Source: an uncultured bacterium | GTDB lineage: Bacteria > Verrucomicrobiota > Lentisphaeria > Victivallales > UBA1829 | Direction: 5' to 3' | Length of the DNA stretch: 64,000 bases | Assembly (NCBI GenBank): GCA_902778895.1 | Contig: CACYZF010000004.1 | Coordinates: 133,821-197,820, forward strand | In this document: positions 16,469-24,514 of the stretch, in pieces | Layout: each line of letters starts with the position of its first letter | Numbering within the stretch: the first letter of the stretch is position 1 | Translations under genes and position numbers: made by a program | The notes under the pieces: generated by a model | Database searches by the model: none | Told to the model about the DNA's origin: nothing | The model's input: the letters and a program-made list of their open reading frames with translations, nothing else

Positions 16469-16505
16469 GCGCATCCTGTCAGGACTCGAACCTGACAGCG
16501 TGCGC
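16469..16505. other. Long hairpin after hydA with a T-arm-like loop
   Basis: GCGCA / TGCGC outer stem and CTGTCAGG / CCTGACAG inner stem around a 7-nt loop. On the minus strand the loop reads TTCGAGT inside GGTTCGAGTCC, the tRNA T-arm consensus, but no tRNA body is present on either strand. Confidence 0.6.
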
Positions 16506-16514
16506 CGCGTGAGC

Positions 16515-16559
16515 AAAAAAATCACCCGGAATGGACCTCAAATCCATCCCGGGTTTTTC
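16515..16559 (+). terminator. Terminator of the hydCBA operon; copy 1 of a 33-bp repeat
   Basis: ACCCGG-A-ATGGA, a 7-nt loop, TCCAT-C-CCGGGT, then TTTTT. The part 16527-16559 is repeated at 17282-17314 with a single mismatch. An A7 run precedes both copies. Confidence 0.8.
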
Positions 16560-16582
16560 ATTTTAGTGTGGGTGCCGTTGTG

Positions 16583-16915
16583 TTACAACATGGCGGCGGC
16601 AACAGGCTTAAATGCCTTAATGAAATCAAAGGTGTGTTTTCCCTCGGTGCGCTCGCGGTAGATAATGCAGTCCAGTTCATATTCCGCTTGCAGATTGATC
16701 CAGACCTGCGCGGATGTGCCGAAGAAACGGCTTAACCGTATTGCCGTATCCGCGGTTACTGCGCGTTTCCCATGTATGATCTCATTGATCCGGCGCGGCG
16801 GCACGCCGATTTCCCGCGCCAGTCTGTTTTGCGAAAGGTTGAGCGGCTTCATAAAATCTTCAAGCAGAATATCGCCTGGGTGTACCGGTTTCAGGTATTT
16901 TTCCTCGTTTGCCAT
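16583..16915 (-). CDS. higA: HigA-family antitoxin (XRE helix-turn-helix)
   Basis: 110 residues. The N-terminal VHPGDILLEDFMKPLNLSQNRLAREIGV and IPPRRINEIIHGKRAVTADTAIRLSRFFGTSAQVWINLQ-like run is the HigA/VapI signature: an HTH domain that binds the operon's own palindromic operator and neutralises HigB. Strong ribosome site GGAGG just before the ATG, which sits 12 bases after the higB stop. The antitoxin is second in the operon, the usual order for higBA and the reverse of most toxin-antitoxin pairs. Base composition is visibly more AT-rich than the neighbours, suggesting acquisition. Confidence 0.93.
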   Translation of the reverse strand: MANEEKYLKPVHPGDILLEDFMKPLNLSQNRLAREIGVPPRRINEIIHGKRAVTADTAIRLSRFFGTSAQVWINLQAEYELDCIIYRERTEGKHTFDFIKAFKPVAAAML

Positions 16916-16927
16916 AGTTGACCTCCA

Positions 16928-17203
16928 TTAGTGGTAATCTTCGATTCTGACGTTTTCCGCGCCATCGTTCCAGGTAAACGTGATACGCCATTCAATGTTA
17001 ATTCGTATGCTGTAAACTCCGGGTCTGCCGTTCAGCGCTTCAAAATGATTGCTCGGCGGAACTCGCAAATCCTCTAAATTTACAGCGTTGCTTAAATACT
17101 TTAAGCGGCGGCGGGCGGTATCCTGAGTGTTTCCGGGCAGTTTTGCCGACCGCAAGCCGTTATAGATTTTTTCCGCTTCTTTGTCTTTGAAACTTTTTAT
17201 CAT
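16928..17203 (-). CDS. higB: HigB-family toxin (RelE-like mRNA interferase)
   Basis: 91 residues from the ATG at 17203, which has GGAA about 8 bases upstream; an in-frame upstream start would place 11 residues over the promoter and is rejected. The protein starts MIKSFKDKEAEKIYNG and ends SIRINIEWRITFTWNDGAENVRIEDYH, the HigB/'plasmid maintenance killer' pattern. HigB toxins cut mRNA on the ribosome. First gene of the higBA operon. AT-richer than the surroundings. The pair lies between two copies of a terminator repeat. Confidence 0.93.
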   Translation of the reverse strand: MIKSFKDKEAEKIYNGLRSAKLPGNTQDTARRRLKYLSNAVNLEDLRVPPSNHFEALNGRPGVYSIRINIEWRITFTWNDGAENVRIEDYH

Positions 17204-17213
17204 GGTTTGTTCC

Positions 17214-17252
17214 GCGTTATGTATAATATAACGCATCGCGTCATGATGTCAA
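17214..17252 (-). promoter_or_regulatory. higBA promoter and operator
   Basis: On the minus strand TTGACA (17252-17247), then TATATT at 16 bp or TATTAT at 18 bp. The palindrome GCGTTAT (17214-17220) / ATAACGC (17228-17234) overlaps the -10 and fits HigA autorepression. Confidence 0.75.
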
Positions 17253-17281
17253 GCGGCTTTTTAAAAAAACACACTTTTCTT

Positions 17282-17314
17282 CGGAATGGACCCCAAATCC
17301 ATCCCGGGTTTTTC
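17282..17314. repeat. Copy 2 of the 33-bp terminator repeat
   Basis: Identical to 16527-16559 except one base in the loop (T to C at 17293). The outer ACC/GGT pairs of the original hairpin are missing, so it is a weaker terminator. Together the copies flank higBA. Confidence 0.85.
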
Positions 17315-17350
17315 TATGGCTTGATTTGCTGTTTTTGAATAAGAAGATGG

Positions 17351-17890
17351 TCAATGTGACCGGGCGCGGAGGTCGGTGTCCGCGGGGAGGAGGGCGCGTT
17401 TGAAGAATTCGTCGTCATTCAGGGACAGGATGTAATCGGTGAACCGGGCGGAGAATTCCTCCTCGGTCTCCTTGTAGTCCGGGTCCATCATCTCCTGAGA
17501 GTGCTCCATGAGGAAGAACCGCAGTTTCGTCGGGTATTTGCCGCCTCTGACCTCATGGAAGATCGGGCTGCCCAGAAGGGTGTAGGATTGCATGTAGGTG
17601 CAGATCCAGTATTCCGGGAGGCGTTCCTGCTGCACCGTTTCCCTGGGCCGCAAACAATCCCGATTACGATCCAGAAACGTCGAAGGATCGTCTTTCTGCC
17701 GGAACGTCACAGCCCCGATCCTGACGAACGACACGGATTTCAAGGTCTTGGTGTTGAGATAGGTGTAGAAGCGGACGGGCTCGTCGACGAGGAACGGGAG
17801 CAGGATGATGAGCGCGACAATGAACACTAGGACGGATCCCCAAATGATGATCCGCCGCCAGTTCGTTTTCGGTTTCGCGTCCGTTGTCAT
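17351..17890 (-). CDS. Membrane-anchored protein of unknown function
   Basis: 179 residues. One N-terminal membrane helix (IIIWGSVLVFIVALIILLPFLV, about 14-35) and a soluble part with no recognised motif; WICTYMQSYTLLGSPIFHE and a charged C-terminus (EETEEEFSARFTDYILSLNDDEF-like) are the main features. It begins 24 bases after the stop of the glycosyltransferase gene on the same strand, so the two are probably cotranscribed. Not recognised as any family. Confidence 0.65.
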   Translation of the reverse strand: MTTDAKPKTNWRRIIIWGSVLVFIVALIILLPFLVDEPVRFYTYLNTKTLKSVSFVRIGAVTFRQKDDPSTFLDRNRDCLRPRETVQQERLPEYWICTYMQSYTLLGSPIFHEVRGGKYPTKLRFFLMEHSQEMMDPDYKETEEEFSARFTDYILSLNDDEFFKRALLPADTDLRARSH

Positions 17891-17914
17891 GTCCGTTTGC
17901 TCACATGGAAAAGG

Positions 17915-19366
17915 TTATTGCCCGTCCTTCACCAGCCGGGCGTAGCGGCGGTTCTGCACACGTTTGCCGATCGGTTTGGAGATGATCCCGGCGGCGACGC
18001 CGATCAGCCAGAGGTATTTCCGGTCGATATAGAACCCGGCGAGGACGATCAGGACGGCGATGATGCTCCAGTAAATGATCTGGAATCTGACATTGGTCTT
18101 ATTCAGCTCCTTCAGCACGTCGACCCCGTCCCACTGGTGCGGCGCGGATTCGATGAAGTCCGCCGCGCCGGACGGCCCGGAGCACGACCGGAAATCCCGG
18201 CTGCCCGACTCCGCCGCGTCCCGGTACGACGCATTTTCCAATATCCTCTGCACGGCGGCGCGGATCCCCCTGACCGAATCGTCCTTCAGCAGGACGCCCG
18301 CGCCGAGTTCGGCGGTGCGTTTTGCCACGGCGGTCTGTTCGCCGGTCTGCGGATAGAGCACCATCGGCGTCGCCATATACAGGCTCTCCGACACGCTGTT
18401 CATGCCGCAGTGCGTGATGAAGACGTCCGCGCGGGACAGGACGTCGAGCTGGTCCACGTACGGCTTCAGCTCGAAATTCTCCGGCGGGACGCCCAGCTTT
18501 TCGCGGTCCACGGCGTTGCCGCAGGAGATCAGGACGTCGGCGTCCAGGTCCTTCAGCGCCTCGAAGCATTTGCCGTAGAAATCCGGCCAGTCGTTGATGA
18601 CCGTGCCCATGGAGATGTAGACAAGCGGCCGATTCTTTGTTTTATTTGGGACCGCGTTCGAGAACACCGACGGTCCGACGAACGCGTAATGACCGGAAAA
18701 ACTCCCCGCGTACGGCTGGAACCGCCGCGACGTGTAGACCACGGAATCCGTTTTGTTGTCGCTCTGGACCAGCGTCAGCGGGTTCTTCACCTTGTACCCG
18801 TACGGCTCCATCGACTTCAGCGCCCTGCCGATGCGCGGCAGCCCGAAGACCATGTCCGCGATCTCCGCCGGCGGGTGCTTCATGTACTGCGAGGACAGCT
18901 GGTTGAATGCGAACGTGCTGGTGGAGACGACCATCGGCGCCTGGTGTTTCCAGGCGTTCAGCTTGCCCCAGAAACAGGCGGAGTCCGTGTACACGACGTC
19001 CGGCTGAAACGCCTTGAACTCCACATCCAGAAAGGCATCCATGGCGAGCGTGATCCGGATCGACTGCACGGTCATTTCCGTGATCGAGACGCGTTTCAGC
19101 CCGGCGACCTCTTCCGCCGAGACCGCCGGCATGTAGGCATCGCATGCGATGAACTCGGCGCCCGTCTTCCTGATCTTGTCCGAGAAGTCGGGCAGGCCGC
19201 CGGTCCCCCCGAACGAATAGAACCGGACGGTATGGCCTCGCCGGACCAGTTCGGCGGCGACCGGAAGCATCGGATTGGTGTGTCCGTGCGCCGGGATGCA
19301 GAAGAACGCGATGCGCTTTTTCCCCGTGGCGGATTGTTTCTGTTCAAGCTCCGTCTGTTTTTCCAT
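17915..19366 (-). CDS. MGT-type (GT1) glycosyltransferase with C-terminal membrane segments
   Basis: 483 residues from the ATG at 19366; a TTG 12 codons upstream is possible. The start RIAFFCIPAHGHTNPMLPVAAEL is the acceptor-domain opening of macrolide/UDP-glycosyltransferases. The C-terminal domain has the sugar-nucleotide signature THCGMNSVSESLYMATPMVLYP and QTGEQTAVAKR. GT1 enzymes move a sugar from an NDP-sugar to a lipophilic acceptor. Unusually, about 60 extra residues follow the catalytic part and hold two membrane helices (IIYWSIIAVLIVLAGFY, YLWLIGVAAGI), which would tether the enzyme and suggest a lipid acceptor. Followed by a small membrane protein gene. Confidence 0.88.
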   Translation of the reverse strand: MEKQTELEQKQSATGKKRIAFFCIPAHGHTNPMLPVAAELVRRGHTVRFYSFGGTGGLPDFSDKIRKTGAEFIACDAYMPAVSAEEVAGLKRVSITEMTVQSIRITLAMDAFLDVEFKAFQPDVVYTDSACFWGKLNAWKHQAPMVVSTSTFAFNQLSSQYMKHPPAEIADMVFGLPRIGRALKSMEPYGYKVKNPLTLVQSDNKTDSVVYTSRRFQPYAGSFSGHYAFVGPSVFSNAVPNKTKNRPLVYISMGTVINDWPDFYGKCFEALKDLDADVLISCGNAVDREKLGVPPENFELKPYVDQLDVLSRADVFITHCGMNSVSESLYMATPMVLYPQTGEQTAVAKRTAELGAGVLLKDDSVRGIRAAVQRILENASYRDAAESGSRDFRSCSGPSGAADFIESAPHQWDGVDVLKELNKTNVRFQIIYWSIIAVLIVLAGFYIDRKYLWLIGVAAGIISKPIGKRVQNRRYARLVKDGQ

Positions 19367-19556
19367 ACTCTGATTTCTTGGTTTCGATGCGAAATTCTGC
19401 AATTTGGCGACAGATTGATTTTATTATGGCGCATCGTCACAAATAAAAGATGCACCTTTTCCAGTTAAAAAACAAGAGAAAGATTAAACATTTGATACGG
19501 TTTTAATAAATAACACATTACAGCGAATAAAAACTGCATGCCATGATAATTGCACA

Positions 19557-20108
19557 TCAGGATTCTTTCGCATCGTCATGCTCCAGACTCCGGTTTTCGA
19601 GGCAGAGCAGGATGCAGAACAGGATCTCCACGCCGATCATCGCGGCGGCGAGCACGAACGGCCGGAACATCAGTCCCAGGATCAGGGACAGGATCGGCAC
19701 GGCGATGGAAAAGGCGAAGTAACTCTTTGACAGATAAAGCCAGCTGTAGGGCATCAGGTGCGCGCCGAAGATCATGGAGAAGACCATAAGCATCTTGTCC
19801 GGCACGGCGTTGTAAACCAACATGGCGATCAGCAGATACACGATCTGGTTCACGGTAAAGATCAGGCCGAGCTTGGTCAGCGGGTTGTCCTTGCCCTGGA
19901 AATCGACTCCGATCACCTTCGAAATGAGGTATGCGATCGGGACCAGCGGCGCGGCGCAGCAGAAGGTGAGCAGGTTTTTTGTCACGATCGGGAGTCCGGT
20001 CAGGTGGACGCAGAGGATCCCGGTCCAGATGAGGACGGACGTCATGATGAACGGCAACCCCTTTTTCTGTTTCCGGGCGCAATCTTTTCTTAAGGAATCA
20101 AGATCCAT
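19557..20108 (-). CDS. DUF7010-like membrane protein
   Basis: 183 residues with about five or six membrane helices. The N-terminus (LRKDCARKQKKGLPFIMTSVLIW) and the middle (GKDNPLTKLGLIFTVNQIVYLLIAMLVYNAVPDKMLMVFSMIFGAHLMPYSWLY, in pieces) match what I recall of the DUF7010 family, found mostly in Firmicutes. Function unknown. It stands alone between the glycosyltransferase and GT2 genes, 35 bases after the GT2 gene's stop on the same strand. A firmicute-like origin is possible but not demonstrated. Confidence 0.65.
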   Translation of the reverse strand: MDLDSLRKDCARKQKKGLPFIMTSVLIWTGILCVHLTGLPIVTKNLLTFCCAAPLVPIAYLISKVIGVDFQGKDNPLTKLGLIFTVNQIVYLLIAMLVYNAVPDKMLMVFSMIFGAHLMPYSWLYLSKSYFAFSIAVPILSLILGLMFRPFVLAAAMIGVEILFCILLCLENRSLEHDDAKES

Positions 20109-20143
20109 AACCGTCTCCGCATCAGCCTTTTTGTGCGCTCTCG

Positions 20144-20917
20144 TTATTTATCGAGGGAATCGTCGGCGAGAATGGCGCGGTAGCGTGCCAGACGGGATTC
20201 GAGCGACTGGCGCGCCTTCGGGGCGGCGGTCTTGCGGGAGCCGATCGCGGGGTTCAGGATCATCGTGGCGTGGTTCAGGTGGTCCATGTACTTGATGAGG
20301 ACTTCCGGCGGGATGAATTCCATGTCATACCCGGCGGCGGTCAGGCATCTGTGAATGGAGCTGCCGGCGCATTCGCCGTCGCCGAACCCACGCGTATATT
20401 GTTTCAGGAGGTCCGTGCGGTAGAGCGCGCAATGGCTCCGCAGGAACCGGTATTCCGGCTTCTTCTTGCCGAGGACCCGTTTCAGGCCGTCCTCAATCCC
20501 CTTGCCGAAGCGTTTCAGCGGCGGCACGAATTCGAGTTTCCAGCTGCCGACGCCCGCGATCTTTTCATTCCGATTGATGGGTCCGAGCAGGAACTCCAGC
20601 CAGTCCGGGCTGTACACGATGGTGTCGGTGTGGAACGACAGGACGAACGGCGTATCGACTTCTTTCAGCGCCAGGTCCATGGCGGTGGTGTGCATCAGTG
20701 CGGGAGCCATGCCGGCGATGTCCGCGGGGGTGCGTTCGATCAGCCGGATCCAGCCGAGCGACCGCAGATACTCCACCGATTCGTCGCCGGACGCGTTGTC
20801 GACGGCGATGATGCGGATCGCGTCATGCGGCGTATATTTGCGGAGGGAACGCAGGCAGAGACGCGTCAGTTCCGGGGTCTTATAGTTCGGCAGGATGATG
20901 GAAACAGGCTGGTTCAT
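20144..20917 (-). CDS. Family 2 glycosyltransferase
   Basis: 257 residues. The GT-A fold opens with VSIILPNYKTPELTRLCLRSLRKY and IIAVDNASGDESVEYL; the metal-binding equivalent of DXD appears as SFHTDT near residue 95. The C-terminal part, with SHCALYRTDLLKQY and a Cys/His cluster around GDGECAGSSIH, is less conserved. Such enzymes add sugars to cell-surface polysaccharides, LPS or lipids. No polysaccharide cluster surrounds it; its neighbours are membrane proteins and the MGT-type enzyme, so the acceptor cannot be inferred. Confidence 0.88.
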   Translation of the reverse strand: MNQPVSIILPNYKTPELTRLCLRSLRKYTPHDAIRIIAVDNASGDESVEYLRSLGWIRLIERTPADIAGMAPALMHTTAMDLALKEVDTPFVLSFHTDTIVYSPDWLEFLLGPINRNEKIAGVGSWKLEFVPPLKRFGKGIEDGLKRVLGKKKPEYRFLRSHCALYRTDLLKQYTRGFGDGECAGSSIHRCLTAAGYDMEFIPPEVLIKYMDHLNHATMILNPAIGSRKTAAPKARQSLESRLARYRAILADDSLDK

Positions 20918-21104
20918 GGCGCGGATTGGATGTTTTTATAATGTTTTATTGTGTCAGAATGACGCTTGCTCTTTGTCGTTTTTATGATGTGCTTTGTCTT
21001 GTGAAGGATTGTCGCAAAAAGTATGGCAAAAACTGGAGTCCGTCAAACCGTCAAAACCTTCCGTTGTTCCGTCATGTCATTGATTGTCAATATGTTATAC
21101 ATCG

Positions 21105-22088
21105 TTATGTAGTTTCCTGTTTTTGGAAGACGCCGGGGGTGTGACAGGCGCAGAAACGGCCCGGGGAGACCTCCTGAAGTGCGGGAATTTCCGTGGCGCA
21201 GCGCGGCTGCGCAAACGGGCAGCGGGTATGAAAACGGCATCCGGACGGCGGATTCAGCGGAGAGGGGACGTCGCCTTTCAGGATGATGCGGTCGCGGCGG
21301 CGCGACTGGTCGATCTGCGGGACGCTGGAAAGCAGCGCGAGGGTGTACGGATGGAGCGGACTGGAACAGACGTCGTCGGACGGGCCGATCTCCATGATGC
21401 GTCCCAGATACATGACCATGATGCGGTGGCAGACGTGTTCCACGACGGCAAGGTCGTGCGCGATGAAGAGGAACGCCACGCCGGTCTGTTTCTGAATGTC
21501 CTGCAGGAGGTTCACGATCTGCGCCTGGACGCTGACGTCGAGCGCGGACACGGGTTCGTCGGCGATGATGAAGGCCGGGTTGACGGCGAGGGCGCGCGCG
21601 ATGCCGATGCGCTGGCGCTGGCCGCCACTGAACTGGTGCGGATGGCGCATGGCGTAGTCGGGGTTGAGTCCGACGAGCTTCAGGAGTTCGCGGATGCGTT
21701 TGTCGCGTCCGGCGGCGTCGAGTTTCGTGTGGAGCTTCAGCGCCTCCTCCAGGATGGAGAAGATGCTCATGCGCGGATTCAGCGAGCCGTACGGGTCCTG
21801 GAAGATCATCTGGAATTTCCCGCGCATCCTGCGGAGTTCCTCCCCGCGGACGGAGGTTATTTCCAGGCCGTCGAGCAGGATGGAGCCTTCGGTCGGGTCC
21901 TCCAGGCGGAGCAGGAGACGCGCGAGCGTGGACTTGCCGCAGCCGGATTCGCCGACCAGTCCGAGTGTTTCGCCCTGTTCCAGCGAGAAGGAAACGTCGT
22001 CCACGGCGCGCACGTAGTCGGGCTTGCCGAAGAAGCCGCGCGCGACGGGGTAGAACTTTTTCAGGTGGGAGGCGGTCAGGAGCGGCAT
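21105..22088 (-). CDS. Oligopeptide/dipeptide ABC transporter ATPase (OppF/DppF type)
   Basis: 327 residues. Walker [10 protein letters not shown], signature [27 protein letters not shown] (in pieces), a D-loop SALDVS and switch [10 protein letters not shown] are intact. The C-terminal oligopeptide-transporter extension has four Cys as in [14 protein letters not shown]...C, which in the family binds a [4Fe-4S] cluster. It energises peptide uptake together with OppBC and OppD, none of which is encoded nearby. It starts 3 bases after the HD-gene stop, so it is the last gene of the RNase Y operon. Orphan location is odd for this family. Confidence 0.92.
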   Translation of the reverse strand: MPLLTASHLKKFYPVARGFFGKPDYVRAVDDVSFSLEQGETLGLVGESGCGKSTLARLLLRLEDPTEGSILLDGLEITSVRGEELRRMRGKFQMIFQDPYGSLNPRMSIFSILEEALKLHTKLDAAGRDKRIRELLKLVGLNPDYAMRHPHQFSGGQRQRIGIARALAVNPAFIIADEPVSALDVSVQAQIVNLLQDIQKQTGVAFLFIAHDLAVVEHVCHRIMVMYLGRIMEIGPSDDVCSSPLHPYTLALLSSVPQIDQSRRRDRIILKGDVPSPLNPPSGCRFHTRCPFAQPRCATEIPALQEVSPGRFCACHTPGVFQKQETT

Positions 22089-22091
22089 TGG

Positions 22092-22892
22092 TCAGGGATT
22101 CTGTCGGAGGGACGGGTTGGTGTCCCGGAGCGCGGCGAGGCGGATCCGGGCGGATTTGAGGAGGGCGTCGATCTTGTCCGATTCGGGGAGCAGGGCGCGG
22201 ATGCGGCCGAAGAGGTCTTCGTCAAGCGCGAGCGCGGCGGACGCGGGGTAGTTGAGGTCGTTGGACCACGCGAAAAGCCCGAGCTTGAAATCGTTGATAT
22301 TCTTCATTTCCGTATATACCACGCATTTCCCGCTCTGGGCGGTTTCGAGGATGGCCGGGGTCCAGCCGGGCGTGTCGGGCAGGTCCAGCCGGATGGTCGG
22401 ATCGGAGTAGTCGCCGGAGAAGAACCGGATGATGAGGCGCAGGATGGCGAGCTTGTCGGCATCGCGGACCATCTTCGCGGCGGCGAGGTGCGCAGACGGG
22501 AAATCCGCCGGGATCGCGAACTTGTTGTGTACGCGAACGGCGTCGATGACGCAGGCGCGGTCTTCAGCGGGGAGTTCCGGCACGAGGCCGAGTTCGTCGA
22601 TCAGGGCGGCGCTGCGGTCGCCGTGGTCGAACGAGATGCGGTCGAGGAACGTTTTATACTGCGTGTACTGTTCGAACCGCGAGATGTCGTGGAAAAGGGC
22701 GCAGAGGCGGAAGAGGAGCGTTTTGTGCGGAGAAAACCGGGCTTCTCCGGCCACGATCTTCTCCGTGATCTCGCAGACCTCGCCGGTGTGTTTGAACTTG
22801 GCTTCCAGCACGAACGACAATGCGCCGGATGCGTCGCGGAATTTCGCGACGTGCCGGTCGAATGCCGCCCGTGCCTGTGTGAAGGTGTCCAT
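22092..22892 (-). CDS. HD-domain phosphohydrolase of unknown substrate
   Basis: 266 residues. The metal-binding H...HD...D set is visible as KFKHTGEV, LFHDISRFEQ and a later MVRDADKLAIL; an extra DHGDRSA motif follows the HD pair. This resembles stand-alone HD proteins with nucleotide or phosphate-ester substrates. It lies 6 bases after rny, which itself has an HD domain, and 3 bases before the OppF-type gene, so all are one transcript. Substrate unknown. Confidence 0.8.
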   Translation of the reverse strand: MDTFTQARAAFDRHVAKFRDASGALSFVLEAKFKHTGEVCEITEKIVAGEARFSPHKTLLFRLCALFHDISRFEQYTQYKTFLDRISFDHGDRSAALIDELGLVPELPAEDRACVIDAVRVHNKFAIPADFPSAHLAAAKMVRDADKLAILRLIIRFFSGDYSDPTIRLDLPDTPGWTPAILETAQSGKCVVYTEMKNINDFKLGLFAWSNDLNYPASAALALDEDLFGRIRALLPESDKIDALLKSARIRLAALRDTNPSLRQNP

Positions 22893-22898
22893 GCTGCG

Positions 22899-24509
22899 TT
22901 ACTTGGCGTATTCCACGGAGCGCGTCTCGCGGATGATCGTGACCTTGATCTGGCCGGGATAGGTCATTTCCTTTTCGATGCGGTTGCAGATGTCGCGTGC
23001 GATGACCTGGGCCTGCGCCTCGTTGATCTTCTCCGGTTCGACGACCACGCGGACCTCGCGGCCGGCCTGGAGTGCGTAGCAGGTGTCCACGCCGGGGAAG
23101 TCCTTGGCGATGGATTCGAGCTGTTCGAGGCGTTTGAGGTAGAGTTCGGTGGTCTCGCTACGTGCGCCGGGGCGCGATGCGCTGAGGGCGTCGCAGGCGT
23201 TTGCGAGGATGGCGTAGATGCTGGTCGCTTCGACCTCGCCGTGGTGGGCCGCGACGGCGTTGATGACGTCCTTGTTCTCGCCGTACTTGCGGAGCAGGTC
23301 GGCGCCGATCTGGGCGTGCGTACCCTCGATCTCGTGGTCGACGGCCTTTCCGATGTCGTGGAAGAGGCCGATCCGGCGCGCGCGCTGTTCGTCCAGGCCG
23401 AGCTCGGCGGCGATTGCGCCCATGAAGGCCGAAGTCTCGATGCAGTGTTTGAGCACGTTCTGGGAGAAGCTGTAGCGGAACTGGAGCGTGCCGATGAGCG
23501 TGATGAGCGGTTTCGGAACACCCTGCAGGCCGCAATCCAGCACGGCCTGTTCGCCCGCGTTGAAGATTTCCTCGTCGACTTCCTTGCGCATCTTCTTCAC
23601 GAGCTCTTCGATGCGCGTCGGGTGGATGCGGCCGTCGCCGATGAGTTTTTCCATCATGCGGCGCGCGACTTCCTTGCGGACGGGGTCGAAACAGCTGATG
23701 ACGACGGCTTCCGGTGTGTCGTCGATGAGGATGTTGACGCCGGTCGCCGCCTCGAGCGCGCGGATGTTGCGACCTTCGCGGCCGATGATGCGGCCCTTCA
23801 TCTCGTCGTTGGGGAGCGGGATGGTGGCGGTGGTGCGTTCGTAGGTGCAGTCGCCGGCGTAACGCTGAATGGCGTAGGCGAGGAGCTTCTGGGATTCGCG
23901 TTCGGCGCGCTGGCGGGCGTCCTCGACGATGTTGCGGATGAGGAGGCCGGATTCGTTTTCGACCTCGCCCTTGAGCTTTTCGAGGATCATGCCGCGGGCT
24001 GTCTCGCGGTCGAGCTCGGCGATGCGTTCCAGTTCGTTGATCTGGCGGTCGATCGTGTTCTTGAGTTCCTCCTCTTTCTGGACGAGGCGTTCGCGCTGCT
24101 GCACGAGTTCGGCTTCCCTGCGCTCGGCGTTCTTGATCTTCGCATCCAGGGAATCGTTCTTGCGGTCGAGGTTTTCCTCCTTTTGCGTGAGGCGCTTTTC
24201 CTGCTGCGTGATCTCGCGGCGGCGTTCCTTGATCTCGTTTTCGACTTCGTCCTTGGTCTTGAGGGCGTCGTCTTTGATCTTGAGGGCTTCGCTTTTTGCC
24301 GTGACGCGGGCCTCGCGGAGGATCTGGGAGGCTTCGCGCTCGGCGTCCTCCTTGACTTTCGCGGCATCACGGGACGCTTTGGTCTTGCCCTTTTTGGAAA
24401 GGATCGCGACGATGATCTCCACGATGGCGATGCCGATGATACAGCCGCCGATCATTTCCAGATAATCCGTCCATGTAAGGGCGGCGAAGATGATGACATT
24501 GGAAAACAT
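22899..24509 (-). CDS. rny: Ribonuclease Y
   Basis: 536 residues from the ATG at 24509 (AGGAG upstream). Order: one N-terminal membrane helix (IIGGCIIGIAIVEIIVAIL-like), a very long Lys/Glu coiled coil (about 40-220), a KH domain with GRIIGREGRNIRALE, then the HD domain (LKHCIETSAFM, FHDIGKAVDHE, AAHHGEVE). This is the complete RNase Y architecture: a membrane-bound endonuclease that starts mRNA decay. Formyl-THF ligase lies 5 bases upstream and the HD gene 6 bases downstream. Confidence 0.96.
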   Translation of the reverse strand: MFSNVIIFAALTWTDYLEMIGGCIIGIAIVEIIVAILSKKGKTKASRDAAKVKEDAEREASQILREARVTAKSEALKIKDDALKTKDEVENEIKERRREITQQEKRLTQKEENLDRKNDSLDAKIKNAERREAELVQQRERLVQKEEELKNTIDRQINELERIAELDRETARGMILEKLKGEVENESGLLIRNIVEDARQRAERESQKLLAYAIQRYAGDCTYERTTATIPLPNDEMKGRIIGREGRNIRALEAATGVNILIDDTPEAVVISCFDPVRKEVARRMMEKLIGDGRIHPTRIEELVKKMRKEVDEEIFNAGEQAVLDCGLQGVPKPLITLIGTLQFRYSFSQNVLKHCIETSAFMGAIAAELGLDEQRARRIGLFHDIGKAVDHEIEGTHAQIGADLLRKYGENKDVINAVAAHHGEVEATSIYAILANACDALSASRPGARSETTELYLKRLEQLESIAKDFPGVDTCYALQAGREVRVVVEPEKINEAQAQVIARDICNRIEKEMTYPGQIKVTIIRETRSVEYAK

Positions 24510-24514
24510 GGGAA

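Noticed and set aside
16440..16560. Possible tRNA (T-arm-like hairpin plus an anticodon-arm-like terminator resembling the selC anticodon stem)
   Set aside because: The T-arm-like part reads on the minus strand and the anticodon-like part on the plus strand; there is no acceptor stem or D-arm. The second hairpin is simply the terminator.
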